DNA of 64,000 nucleotides from Paenibacillus pinisoli (GCF_003605435.1 NZ_QXQB01000008.1:62001-126000); one strand, 5' to 3'. Shown: positions 25,722 to 33,962, counted from the stretch's first letter. Program-made: numbers and translations. Notes: generated by a model not told the origin, from the letters alone.

Positions 25722-26798
25722 ATGAAAACCAAGCTTTTTGTTATATATGGCGGCAAATCGGTGGAGCATGAAATTTCACTCAGAACGGCGTTTACGGTGC
25801 TGGGATCCATTGACCGCGAGAAATTCGAGGTATACCCGGTCTACATTACACAGGAGGGAGCCTGGTGCTGCTCCGGCGTGCAGCGGGAGCCGCGCGCAAG
25901 CATCAATGAGCTGGCGATGGAGCCTGAAGCCTCGTCTCCGCCCGAGTCAATGGGTTCGGTGCTTCTGCGTTATATGTCGGGCGAGGGCAAGAAAGTGGTT
26001 CTGCCGCTGCTTCATGGCTCGAACGGGGAAGACGGAACGATACAGGGGCTTATGGAGCTGCTGGACATTCCTTATGTCGGCAATGGCGTGCTGTCCGCTG
26101 CGCTGACGCTGGATAAAGCCGTGTCCAAGGGGCTGCTGGCCCAAGCGGGCATCCGGCAGACGGAGCATATCAGCTTCCGCCTGGAGCAGTGGGGCGAGGA
26201 GAGCGCTATGCTGCTGGATCAGATGGAGGAGGCGCTGGGCTATCCGTGCTACGTCAAGCCTGCAACATTAGGCTCCAGTATCGGCATAAGCCGCTGCGAG
26301 GACAGAGACGCATTGATTAGGGGTGTCGAGCTTGCGTTTCAATTCGATCGTAAGCTCGTAGTGGAGCGTGAGGTGGCAGGGCGGGAAATTCAAGTTGCCG
26401 TCATGGGCAACGAGCGTCCGCTTGCTTCCTTGCCAGGCGAATTCATTCATCGCCATCGTTTCTTCGACTTTGAATCGAAATATATGGACAAGGAACTGGT
26501 CATGTCGATTCCGGCAGAGCTGCCCGAAGACGTCACGTCCCGTATCAGAGAGTACGCCGTTCAGGCTTACCGGGCGTTATGCTGCTCGGGGCTTGCGCGG
26601 GTGGACTTCTTCCTGGATGCCGGCGGCAGCATCTATTTGAATGAAATCAACGCGCTGCCGGGCTTTACGGGAACTAGCATGTATCCCGTCATGTGGGAGC
26701 GTACGAACGGAACGGCATACAGCGAGCTTATTGAGAAGCTGATCGACTACGCTTTTATGCGCCATGCGGACAAGCAGACCGTTCAATACGCAAGGTGA
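25722..26798 (+). CDS. ddl: D-alanine--D-alanine (or D-alanyl-D-X) ligase
   Basis: An ATP-grasp ligase that joins D-Ala to a second D-amino acid for peptidoglycan precursors; 358 residues. Key parts: KSVEHEISL (N-terminal glutamate), YVKPATLGSSIGISR (ATP-site Lys and Ser), omega-loop FFDFESKY, RVDFFLD and NEINALPGFTGTSMYP (metal-binding Glu/Asn). The omega-loop has Tyr, as in Ddl and VanC-type enzymes, not the His of VanA/VanB. DFESKY recalls the VanC DFEEKY, but the rest looks like Firmicute Ddl. The residue after the conserved Asn is Ala, where Thr or Ser is usual. First gene of a four-gene operon with racemase, VanXY-like peptidase and VanT-like membrane protein. D-Ala versus D-Ser use cannot be decided here. 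Confidence 0.93.
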   Translation: MKTKLFVIYGGKSVEHEISLRTAFTVLGSIDREKFEVYPVYITQEGAWCCSGVQREPRASINELAMEPEASSPPESMGSVLLRYMSGEGKKVVLPLLHGSNGEDGTIQGLMELLDIPYVGNGVLSAALTLDKAVSKGLLAQAGIRQTEHISFRLEQWGEESAMLLDQMEEALGYPCYVKPATLGSSIGISRCEDRDALIRGVELAFQFDRKLVVEREVAGREIQVAVMGNERPLASLPGEFIHRHRFFDFESKYMDKELVMSIPAELPEDVTSRIREYAVQAYRALCCSGLARVDFFLDAGGSIYLNEINALPGFTGTSMYPVMWERTNGTAYSELIEKLIDYAFMRHADKQTVQYAR

Positions 26799-26803
26799 TG
26801 GAT

Positions 26804-27910
26804 ATGTACAGGGATACCAGAGCGGAAGTGAATCTCGGCGCGATTAGAGAGAATACGGCGGTGATCCGCCGGCTTATGCCGGAGGGAACGAGGTTGATGG
26901 CTGTTGTGAAGGGAGACGGGTACGGACATGGCAGCGTGGAGTCGGCACGGGCGGCTGTACAAGGCGGCGCTGATCAATTGGCCGTGGCCTACCTGGAGGA
27001 GGCGCTGCAGCTCAGGTCGAAGGGGATAGAACTTCCCATTCTGATCTTGACTCCGATTCATCCCTCAGAGGTGATGCTTGCTGTCCGGCATCAGCTTATG
27101 GTGACAGTGACACATGCAGAGTGGTTCCGGCAGATAGGCTCTCACCGAGACCAGCGCTGCAAGGAGAAGCTGAAGGTGCATGTGAAGGCGGACACAGGCC
27201 TCGGGCGAATCGGGCTTCGGACCAGAGAAGAATGGGATGAGCTTGTACCTTGGCTGCAATGGGATTTTGTCGAAGTGGAAGGGTTCTATACCCATTTCGC
27301 GACCTCAGCGAGAGAGGACACAGCCTTCCTGAAGAAGCAGCACGGCAAGTTCCTGGAGATGAAGGAGTGGTGCCGGGCCTCCGGTGTGGAGGTTCACCAA
27401 TATCATTGCGCGGGCAGCAATGCGGCGCTCCGCTTCCCTGAGCTTGCTATGGATATGGTGCGGATCGGTGCGGCTTTGTTCGGCTTTTATCCGGAGGCGC
27501 TTGTGCCGGACATTCAATTGCGTCCCGCTTTAAGCCTGTATAGCAAGTTGATTCAAGTGAAGCGGCTGCGCCAAGGGGAGTGCATCGGATATGACAACTC
27601 TTACGTCGCTTCGGGGGATGAGTGGATTGGCACGGTGCCGATCGGCTACGGGGACGGCTGGTCCCAGAGCATGCAGGGCTCCGAAATACTGGTTGAAGGA
27701 CGAAGGGCGGAGGTCGTGGGCAAGATCTGCATGGATCAGCTAATGATCCGCCTGGATCGTAAGTATGACACGGGCACGGAGGTTGTCCTCATTGGAAGCC
27801 AGGGAGAGGATCGAATTACGGTCAGGGAGCTGGCTCTGCATGCAGGGACTGTGCCTCAGGAGATATCGACACTGCTGTCAGGACGGGTTGAGAGAAACTA
27901 TGCAGATTAG
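26804..27910 (+). CDS. PLP-dependent alanine/serine racemase
   Basis: A fold-type III racemase of about 368 residues. The PLP lysine is in MAVVKGDGYGHG, where most alanine racemases have KANAYG or KADAYG, so glycine replaces both small alanines. The second base region is GTVPIGYGDGW and the conserved VGKICMDQLMIRL follows. It begins MYRDTRAEVNLGAIREN, so there is no membrane domain; VanT proteins have this domain fused behind a membrane half. GTG 26795, ATG 26798 and ATG 26804 are possible; AAGGTG (26792-26797) favours 26804. It overlaps or abuts the ligase stop. Alanine racemase is the safe call; serine racemase activity is inferred from context. Confidence 0.9.
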   Translation: MYRDTRAEVNLGAIRENTAVIRRLMPEGTRLMAVVKGDGYGHGSVESARAAVQGGADQLAVAYLEEALQLRSKGIELPILILTPIHPSEVMLAVRHQLMVTVTHAEWFRQIGSHRDQRCKEKLKVHVKADTGLGRIGLRTREEWDELVPWLQWDFVEVEGFYTHFATSAREDTAFLKKQHGKFLEMKEWCRASGVEVHQYHCAGSNAALRFPELAMDMVRIGAALFGFYPEALVPDIQLRPALSLYSKLIQVKRLRQGECIGYDNSYVASGDEWIGTVPIGYGDGWSQSMQGSEILVEGRRAEVVGKICMDQLMIRLDRKYDTGTEVVLIGSQGEDRITVRELALHAGTVPQEISTLLSGRVERNYAD

Positions 27911-27920
27911 GGGGATAGAT

Positions 27921-28763
27921 ATGGAGAGAATCGCTGAGCAATTAAGCGCAGGGAAGCGGGAGGCGTCCTTCACGCTTCAGTTAGACCGGGAAGAAGTGCA
28001 CAGAGGGCATCTGCTGCTGGTGAATGCGGACAACCCTGTGCGGACGGCAAGAGCTTGCCTGTCGCCAGTGACCTCTGCTGGCCATGTATATGCGCTTGAA
28101 TCTGCAATCGAGCTGGAGGAAGTGTGCATGCGGCATTTGGCGGCATTGCTGGCGGCTGCCGAGGCATCGGATGACATTGTCGTCGTGAGCGGCTATCGGT
28201 CGCAGGAGGAGCAAAGGGCCATCTATGAGGGCTCTCTTCGCGACAACGGGCCGGAATATACGGCGAGCTATGTTGCGCTTCCGGGCAGGAGCGAGCATCA
28301 GACGGGGCTGGCTGTCGACGTAGGCGAGCGGAAGGCGGGTGAGCTGGACTTTATCGCGCCTTCGTTCCCTGATGAAGGCAAATGTCTGGCATTCAAAGAA
28401 GCTGCTGCTCTCTACGGCTTCATCCAGCGTTATCAAGAAGGGAAGCGGGCGATTACGGGCATCGCATGCGAGCCATGGCACTTCCGCTATGTCGGTACGC
28501 CGCATGCGCAGTGGATGGGGCGCCTCGACTACTGCCTTGAGGAATATATAGAGTATGTGAAGTCATTTGAATTCGAAGGGGAATGGCTTGAGTGGGATAG
28601 CGAAGGTCTGAGAGCCGCAGCTTACTATGTACGAGCCGAAGAAACGGGTCCGACGGAAATCCCTTTGCCAGCATGCGGAAGCTATCAAGTGTCGGGCAAT
28701 AATGTGGACGGCTTTATTGTGACCGTATATGGGATGAATGAAGATGCAGCCGCGGGGCGCTAA
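27921..28763 (+). CDS. VanXY-like D,D-dipeptidase/carboxypeptidase
   Basis: A zinc D,D-peptidase of the VanY/VanX superfamily. Zn ligands and catalytic residues are visible: SEHQTGLAVDVG (His and Asp), EPWHFRYVG (catalytic Glu and His) and the substrate arginine in VVSGYRSQEEQ. The stretches YVALPGRSEHQTGLAVDVG and ITGIACEPWHFRYVGTPHA closely resemble VanXY-C. There is no signal peptide or membrane segment, so it should act in the cytoplasm, as VanXY does, removing D-Ala-D-Ala termini from dipeptide and precursor. About 70 extra residues at the C-terminus end with SGNNVDGFIVTVYG. ATG 27921 follows AGGGGGAT. It overlaps the next gene by 26 bases. Confidence 0.9.
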   Translation: MERIAEQLSAGKREASFTLQLDREEVHRGHLLLVNADNPVRTARACLSPVTSAGHVYALESAIELEEVCMRHLAALLAAAEASDDIVVVSGYRSQEEQRAIYEGSLRDNGPEYTASYVALPGRSEHQTGLAVDVGERKAGELDFIAPSFPDEGKCLAFKEAAALYGFIQRYQEGKRAITGIACEPWHFRYVGTPHAQWMGRLDYCLEEYIEYVKSFEFEGEWLEWDSEGLRAAAYYVRAEETGPTEIPLPACGSYQVSGNNVDGFIVTVYGMNEDAAAGR

Positions 28764-29796
28764 TCGAAGATTGGGCGGAATCGATCTCGTCAAGCTGGCC
28801 GCTTCCTTCCTCGTGATTGCCATTCATACAGGGCCTTTGCTGACTTATGACGAATATGCCGATTTTCTGATTACAGGCATTCTGGGACGATTGGCGGTGC
28901 CGTTTTTCTTTATGGCTTCCGGCTACTTGCTCTTCCGCAAGCTGAAGGGCAGCGGCAGGGAGGACCTCAGCATGGTCAACCGTTATGCGCGCAAGGTAGC
29001 CGTTCTGTATTTGGCAGCGATTATGATCTACCTTCCTCTTAATATTTACAAAGGAGACTTCGATCACGGCATTTCCTGGCCGGAGCTTGCAAGAGATATC
29101 GTGATGGACGGAACCTTCTATCATCTATGGTATCTGCCGGCGCTGCTGATCGGCGTCTATATCGTCTACGGCTTGTACCGGCTGTTGCCGCTATGGGCAT
29201 TCAGTGCTGCAGTAGGCGCATTGTATGCGATCGGTCTGTTGGGGGACAGCTACTATGGACTAGCCGAAGGGACGCCGGCCCTGCATGCGATGTATGAATG
29301 GTTATTCGCACGGTTCGACTACACGCGCAACGGGCTTTTCTTCGCTCCTGTTTTTCTGGCGATGGGTTTGTTCATGGCGAAGCGCCAGGCCAAGCCAAAG
29401 ATTCGCCATCTCTATTCTTTCGTATTCCTGGCCAGCATGGTCTTGCTGTTCCTGGAAGGCATCCTGCTGCGGGAGGCCGGCTATCCCAGGCATGACAGCA
29501 TGTATATCGCATTGCTGCCTGCGGTATACGCTTTGTTCGGGATGGCGACGCAGCTTAAGATTGGTTCAACTCCCCGTACAGGAGCTATTGCCCAGTGGAT
29601 CTATCTGCTTCATCCGGCCGTACTCGTTGCGGTTCGAGGGATAGCGGGGGCTGCAGGACTGAAGCCGCTGCTTGTCGATCATTCGCTTATCCATTACGCC
29701 GCCGTATGTCTTGCAACGGCAATAGTCTCTGTCGTTTTGGCGCGGCTTCTCGACACGCTGGGGAGACTGCCGCTGCGTCCGGCCAAATCCTTATAA
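28738..29796 (+). CDS. VanT-N-like membrane acyltransferase-3 family protein
   Basis: A membrane protein of 352 residues with about ten hydrophobic segments. It begins GGIDLVKLAASFLVIAIHTG with the acyltransferase-3 histidine, then AVPFFFMASGYLLF, FYHLWYLPALLIGVYIVYGL, GDSYYGL, TRNGLFFAPVFLAMGL and HDSMYIALLP. These blocks match, in order, the N-terminal membrane half of VanT serine racemases (as remembered from VanT-C). In VanT that half is thought to take up L-serine for the racemase fused behind it; here it is a separate gene in the same operon. A general acyltransferase role is the alternative. Start overlaps the VanXY-like gene, suggesting coupling. Confidence 0.85.
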   Translation: MKMQPRGANRRLGGIDLVKLAASFLVIAIHTGPLLTYDEYADFLITGILGRLAVPFFFMASGYLLFRKLKGSGREDLSMVNRYARKVAVLYLAAIMIYLPLNIYKGDFDHGISWPELARDIVMDGTFYHLWYLPALLIGVYIVYGLYRLLPLWAFSAAVGALYAIGLLGDSYYGLAEGTPALHAMYEWLFARFDYTRNGLFFAPVFLAMGLFMAKRQAKPKIRHLYSFVFLASMVLLFLEGILLREAGYPRHDSMYIALLPAVYALFGMATQLKIGSTPRTGAIAQWIYLLHPAVLVAVRGIAGAAGLKPLLVDHSLIHYAAVCLATAIVSVVLARLLDTLGRLPLRPAKSL

Positions 29797-29800
29797 TCAT

Positions 29801-29857
29801 AAGCTGCCTGTTAGCTTTGGAATGTTCTAATGATTCCGAAGGACAGGCGGCTTTTTT
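29801..29857 (+). terminator. Terminator of the Van-like operon
   Basis: AAGCTGCCTGT pairs with ACAGGCGGCTT (one G-T), with an inner TTGGAAT/ATTCCGA stem, followed by six T. Confidence 0.85.
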
Positions 29858-29937
29858 GGCATGGAGAGCTATTCGCTGAGAGGGGTAAATTGGGGCTTAG
29901 GTTTTTTTGAATTCCAGATGCAACGCTTTCTTTACAG

Positions 29938-29946
29938 TGCTATAAT
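29938..29946 (+). promoter_or_regulatory. Extended -10 promoter of upp
   Basis: TGCTATAAT, the same extended -10 as for prfA and ywlC. It lies 32 bases before the MITE-like element, so the upp transcript should run through that element. Confidence 0.55.
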
Positions 29947-29977
29947 ATATGGGATTGTGACCATGCTATAAGAGGTA

Positions 29978-30189
29978 GTTCAAAAAGTCGTCTTTTGATC
30001 ACGAAGCCAGCCTAGAAGCGTATTCGACATCGAATCTTGCGTTCACCTTTGAAGTCCGGTGCTCATGTAGGTTTGCCTACACTCCGCTCCTCCTTCTTCA
30101 GGTTCTCGCAACCTTCCCGGATGCATGGGCGAGCAGTTCGCCGTCAGGCGAACGACCAGCCTTGGTGCTGAAAACCCGACTTTTTGAAC
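29978..30189. mobile_element. MITE-like 212-bp element with 13-bp inverted ends
   Basis: Perfect terminal inverted repeats GTTCAAAAAGTCG (29978-29990) and CGACTTTTTGAAC (30177-30189) bound a non-coding 212-bp unit with internal hairpins (GTAGGTTTGCCTAC; GTTCGCC-GTCA-GGCGAAC). CTATAAG occurs on both sides (29966-29972 and 30195-30201), possibly a target duplication offset by a few bases. It encodes no protein. Similar short elements with GTTCAAAAAGT ends are, to my recollection, scattered in Paenibacillus genomes. It sits between the upp promoter and its ribosome-binding site. Confidence 0.7.
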
Positions 30190-30240
30190 ACGTTCTATAA
30201 GCATGTCCGTCGAAAAGGAAATTGGGAGGAATTACGCTCC

Positions 30241-30870
30241 ATGAGCAAACTGGTTATATGTGACCATCCCTTAATTCAGCATAAGCTGACGTTTATTCGC
30301 AACAAGGAAACGAATACGAAGGATTTCCGCGAGCTGGTGGATGAAGTTGCAACATTGATGGCTTACGAAATTACGCGGGATATTCCGCTGGACACGATTA
30401 AGGTGGAGACGCCGGTCGCGATTACCGATGCGAAGGTTGTATCCGGCCGCATGCTCGGCCTTATTCCGATTCTGAGAGCGGGCCTCGGCATGGTGGACGG
30501 CATTCTGAAGCTGATCCCGTCGGCCAAAGTCGGCCATATTGGGCTTGCGAGAGACCATGAGACGCTCCAACCGAAAGAATACTACATTAACTTGCCGACG
30601 GATGCGCCGAACCGGCTTCTGATCGTGATCGATCCGATGCTGGCAACGGGCGGATCCGCTATTGCCGCGATCTCTTCGCTGAAGAAGCGCAATTGCGATC
30701 AAATCAAGCTTATGTGCCTCATTGCCGCGCCTGAAGGCGTAAAGGCTGTGCAGGAAGCGCATCCCGATGTTGATATCTATATTGCCGCACTGGACGAGCG
30801 TTTGAATGAAAAAGGCTACATCGTGCCTGGACTTGGCGATGCGGGCGACCGCATGTACGGCACGAATTGA
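30241..30870 (+). CDS. upp: Uracil phosphoribosyltransferase
   Basis: Upp salvages uracil to UMP using PRPP. At 209 residues it has the exact family length. The PRPP-binding loop is IDPMLATGGSAIAAIS; the uracil-binding C-terminus is IVPGLGDAGDRMYGT. ATG 30241 has GGGAGGA about 10 bases upstream; the open frame upstream (30184) begins inside the MITE-like element and is spurious. Follows the B. subtilis order glyA ... upp ... atp. Confidence 0.98.
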   Translation: MSKLVICDHPLIQHKLTFIRNKETNTKDFRELVDEVATLMAYEITRDIPLDTIKVETPVAITDAKVVSGRMLGLIPILRAGLGMVDGILKLIPSAKVGHIGLARDHETLQPKEYYINLPTDAPNRLLIVIDPMLATGGSAIAAISSLKKRNCDQIKLMCLIAAPEGVKAVQEAHPDVDIYIAALDERLNEKGYIVPGLGDAGDRMYGTN

Positions 30871-30907
30871 ACATTTTCAGCCAACTATGATGTAGGAGTG
30901 GAATCTT

Positions 30908-32056
30908 TTGTCTAAACTAAAAGTAATGACGATTTTCGGCACGCGCCCGGAAGCGGTCAAGATGGCCCCGCTTGTTCTTGAGCTTCAGCGGCGCGAGGAT
31001 GACATCCAATCCATCGTATGCGTAACGGCGCAGCATCGCCAGATTCTAGACCAGGTGGTTGATTTCTTCGAGATCAAGCCGAACTATGATTTGAACGTTA
31101 TGAAAGAGCGCCAGACGCTGACGGAGACGACCGTACGGGTGCTGGAAGGGCTTGAGCCTGTGCTTGCGGAAGCGAAGCCGGACATCGTGCTGGTGCACGG
31201 CGATACGCAGACTACCTTCCTGGCCAGCTACGCTTCCTTTCTGAAGCAAATTAAAGTAGGCCATGTCGAAGCGGGTCTTCGCACCTGGAACAAGATGTCG
31301 CCATATCCGGAAGAGATGAACCGCCAGCTGGCGGGCGTGCTCTCCGACATTCACTTCGCGCCTACGGAATGGTCGGCGAACAACCTGCGCAAGGAGAACA
31401 AGTCGGAGGAGTCGATCTACGTGACGGGCAACACGGCTGCCGATGTATTCCAGTACACCGTCGATGAGTCGTTCGAGCATCCCGTCATTGAATGGGCGAG
31501 AGGCAAGCGGATGATTCTGATGACGGCGCACCGCAGGGAATCGCTTGGCGAGCCGCACCGCAACATCTTCCGCGCGGTGAAGCGCCTGGCGGATGAGCAT
31601 GAGGATATCGTGTTTGTCTACGCCGTTCACCCTAACCCTGCTGTGAGAGAGCCGGCTAACGAGATTCTCGGCGATCATCCGCGCATCCGCCTGATTGAAC
31701 CGCTGGATGTATTCGAATTCCATAATTTCTATCCGCATACGTATATGATCATGACCGATTCCGGCGGCTTGCAGGAAGAAGCTCCTTCATTCGGAGTTCC
31801 AACGCTGGTGCTTCGCGATACGACAGAGCGTCCGGAAGGGATCGAGGCTGGGACGCTGGAGCTGGTCGGCACGAATGAAGAGGATGTATATGGAAGAGCG
31901 AAGGCGCTGCTTAACGACAAAGCATTATATTGTCGAATGAGCCAAGCGGCTAATCCATACGGCGACGGCAAGGCATCGGAGCGGATTGTTGACGCAATCC
32001 TTCATCATTTTGGAAGAAGCAAGCAGCGCCCTGATTCGTTCACACAAAGTTCATAG
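30908..32056 (+). CDS. mnaA: UDP-N-acetylglucosamine 2-epimerase (non-hydrolysing)
   Basis: MnaA (WecB) interconverts UDP-GlcNAc and UDP-ManNAc for teichoic acid linkage units and secondary wall polymers, which in SLH-bearing bacteria anchor S-layer proteins. Conserved parts: MTIFGTRPEAVKMAPLV, HGDTQTTFLASYAS, VEAGLRTWNKMSPYPEEMNR (split at the Trp), LMTAHRRESLGE and MTDSGGLQEEAPSFG. 382 residues. The start is TTG behind TAGGAGTGG. Product and context fit the several SLH proteins in this window. Confidence 0.97.
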   Translation: MSKLKVMTIFGTRPEAVKMAPLVLELQRREDDIQSIVCVTAQHRQILDQVVDFFEIKPNYDLNVMKERQTLTETTVRVLEGLEPVLAEAKPDIVLVHGDTQTTFLASYASFLKQIKVGHVEAGLRTWNKMSPYPEEMNRQLAGVLSDIHFAPTEWSANNLRKENKSEESIYVTGNTAADVFQYTVDESFEHPVIEWARGKRMILMTAHRRESLGEPHRNIFRAVKRLADEHEDIVFVYAVHPNPAVREPANEILGDHPRIRLIEPLDVFEFHNFYPHTYMIMTDSGGLQEEAPSFGVPTLVLRDTTERPEGIEAGTLELVGTNEEDVYGRAKALLNDKALYCRMSQAANPYGDGKASERIVDAILHHFGRSKQRPDSFTQSS

Positions 32057-32188
32057 TTTACGTCGGGGAATCGGACTAAGCGCAGAATATACAGCATACA
32101 GTGGCACTGTACGGTTTCGCGGCTTCAGAAACCTTGTAGTATAAGGGTTTTCAGCCTTTCGTTCACGGAAAAATCGCCGTTATTTCAA

Positions 32189-32218
32189 TTGACAAACCTT
32201 GCGCCGCTTCGATAAAAT
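32189..32218 (+). promoter_or_regulatory. Sigma-A promoter of the atp operon
   Basis: TTGACA (32189-32194), 18-base spacer, TAAAAT (32213-32218), about 30 bases before the first gene. Confidence 0.7.
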
Positions 32219-32247
32219 AAATGAGGATTGACAGGGGTTGGAGCAAT

Positions 32248-32481
32248 ATGAATGGGAAAAGCAGCAGTGACAATCCGTGGAAGGCTGCCGCGCTAGTCGG
32301 GGCGCTGGGCGTGGATGTCGGGATTTGTGTTTTCTTGGGATATTGGCTCGGCCAGGCGGCTGGAGAACGCTTCGGCGATCCAAAGGCCGGAACGGTCGGC
32401 GGGCTGCTTGTTGGTCTGGCTGTCGGTATTCTTTCAGCCATTCTGATTGTCAGGAAGGTGTTGAAGGATTCCGATGGATAA
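32248..32481 (+). CDS. AtpZ/AtpI-family small membrane protein
   Basis: A 77-residue protein with two membrane helices (AALVGALGVDVGICVFLGYWLG and VGGLLVGLAVGILSAILIV, each in part) joined by a short Gly/Asp loop. This matches the AtpZ/AtpI-type proteins found at the head of atp operons and suggested to help c-ring assembly or Mg2+/Ca2+ transport. ATG 32248 is used (GGAG upstream); an earlier in-frame ATG at 32221 lies at the promoter and is unlikely. It overlaps atpI by 8 bases. Confidence 0.85.
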   Translation: MNGKSSSDNPWKAAALVGALGVDVGICVFLGYWLGQAAGERFGDPKAGTVGGLLVGLAVGILSAILIVRKVLKDSDG

Positions 32482-32854
32482 CATTTTTAAGATGGCGATG
32501 CGCGGGGCGCTTTTTTTTGCGGCTGCCTGCTTGCTGCTCTGGGGTATCTTTCCGGAGTGGAAGAGCGTATTCGCTGGTCTTCTGCTGGGCGTAGTCGCGA
32601 GTTTCATGAATGCGCTTTTGCTTAGACGCAGAGTGGAGATTGTAGGACAAGCTATGGCTAATCGCGGCATGCGCAAGATGGGGCTGGGACTTGGTAGCCG
32701 CATGGCGATGGTGCTGCTGGTTGCGATGGTTGCCTACAAATATCCGGAAACGTTCAACCTGCCGGCAACGCTTGCGGCAAGTATGGTGATGCCGTTCATT
32801 TTATTGGTATCAGCTTTGATTCACCAGAAACGACTTAACAGCGGAAAGGGGTGA
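32474..32854 (+). CDS. atpI: ATP synthase subunit I
   Basis: A 126-residue membrane protein with four hydrophobic segments (ALFFAAACLLLWGIF; VFAGLLLGVVASFMNALLL; MAMVLLVAMVAYKY; LAASMVMPFILLVSALI), matching the ATP synthase I family. AtpI acts as a chaperone for c-ring assembly in several bacteria. It overlaps the preceding gene and is followed 9 bases later by atpB. Confidence 0.9.
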   Translation: MDNIFKMAMRGALFFAAACLLLWGIFPEWKSVFAGLLLGVVASFMNALLLRRRVEIVGQAMANRGMRKMGLGLGSRMAMVLLVAMVAYKYPETFNLPATLAASMVMPFILLVSALIHQKRLNSGKG

Positions 32855-32863
32855 AAAATTAAC

Positions 32864-33634
32864 ATGCATGAATTTCCGGTATGGGATGTAGGCGGCTTTC
32901 GAATTGATTTCTCAACTTGGGGAACGATTATCGTCACCATGATCATTACGTTCGCGCTTGCTCGTCTGGCGGTTCGCAATCTGTCGGTCGAGAATCCGTC
33001 CAAGATGCAAAACTTCATGGAATGGATTATCGAATTCGTTCACAATACCGTTGCAAGTACGATGCCGCTGGAAAAAGTAAAGCGCTACCTATCGCTAGGA
33101 CTTACGCTCATACTGTTCATCTTCATCTCTAACTTGCTAGGTCTTCCGTTCGGTGTCGTGTTCGAATACTCGGAGCCTAATGCCTTCCTTGGCATTACGA
33201 ATGAGCTGCTTGAGAAATATCATGGACACGTGCATATTGCCTTCTGGAAATCGCCAACTGCGGACTTGTCCGTAACAGCTGGCCTTGCGATTGTCGTGAT
33301 CTTCCTGGTTCATTACCTGGGCCTGAAGGAGAACCGCAAGCATTACCTGAAGCACTATTTCGAACCATTCCCAATCTTCTTCCCTCTTAACCTGATCAAG
33401 GAGATTTCGAAACCACTGACGCTGGCTCTTCGTCTATATGCGAACATTTTCGCGGGCGAGGTTCTGATTGCAACGATCTTGATGCTAGGCCTATGGGGTC
33501 TCCCATTCCTCGCAGCATGGCAAGCTTTCAGTATCTTTGTCGGGGGCATTCAGGCTTTCTTGTTCACGATTCTTACGATGGTGTATATCTCGCAAGCGAC
33601 CATTCATCATCACGACGAAGAAGAAGCGCATTAA
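32864..33634 (+). CDS. atpB: ATP synthase Fo subunit a
   Basis: Subunit a forms the proton half-channels against the c-ring. 256 residues with five to six membrane helices. The essential arginine is in LALRLYANIFAGEVLIA, with ITISQATIHHH-type tail ending in HHHDEEEAH. ATG 32864 follows AAAGGGGTG. Confidence 0.98.
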   Translation: MHEFPVWDVGGFRIDFSTWGTIIVTMIITFALARLAVRNLSVENPSKMQNFMEWIIEFVHNTVASTMPLEKVKRYLSLGLTLILFIFISNLLGLPFGVVFEYSEPNAFLGITNELLEKYHGHVHIAFWKSPTADLSVTAGLAIVVIFLVHYLGLKENRKHYLKHYFEPFPIFFPLNLIKEISKPLTLALRLYANIFAGEVLIATILMLGLWGLPFLAAWQAFSIFVGGIQAFLFTILTMVYISQATIHHHDEEEAH

Positions 33635-33743
33635 GCATGGGTTTAAACCCCGTATAAGGATCGGTTCGATTACTTGCGCGGGATTAGTTATAAACAAGAT
33701 CTGACATTAAATCTAAAAACCTATTTTTGAGGAGGATTTTTAA

Positions 33744-33962
33744 ATGGATTACGGAGTTTTGGCAGCAGCAATTGCAGTTGGTTTGGGCGCACTTGGCGCT
33801 GGTATCGGTAACGGTATGATCGTAAGCAAAACAATCGAAGGTATCGCTCGTCAGCCTGAGCTTCAAGGCAAGCTGCAAACGACAATGTTTATCGGCGTAG
33901 GTATCGTAGAAGTTGTACCTATCATCGGCGTCGTTATCGCTTTCCTGGCGTTCTTCGGCTAA
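33744..33962 (+). CDS. atpE: ATP synthase Fo subunit c
   Basis: The 72-residue ring subunit has two membrane helices joined by the polar RQPE loop (GIARQPELQGKL). The ion-carrying carboxylate is Glu56 in GIVEVVPIIGVV; the residues next to it are hydrophobic (EV), and the Gln/Ser/Thr Na+ ligands of sodium-type rings are not seen, so proton coupling is expected. GAGGAGG lies upstream of the ATG. Confidence 0.98.
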   Translation: MDYGVLAAAIAVGLGALGAGIGNGMIVSKTIEGIARQPELQGKLQTTMFIGVGIVEVVPIIGVVIAFLAFFG

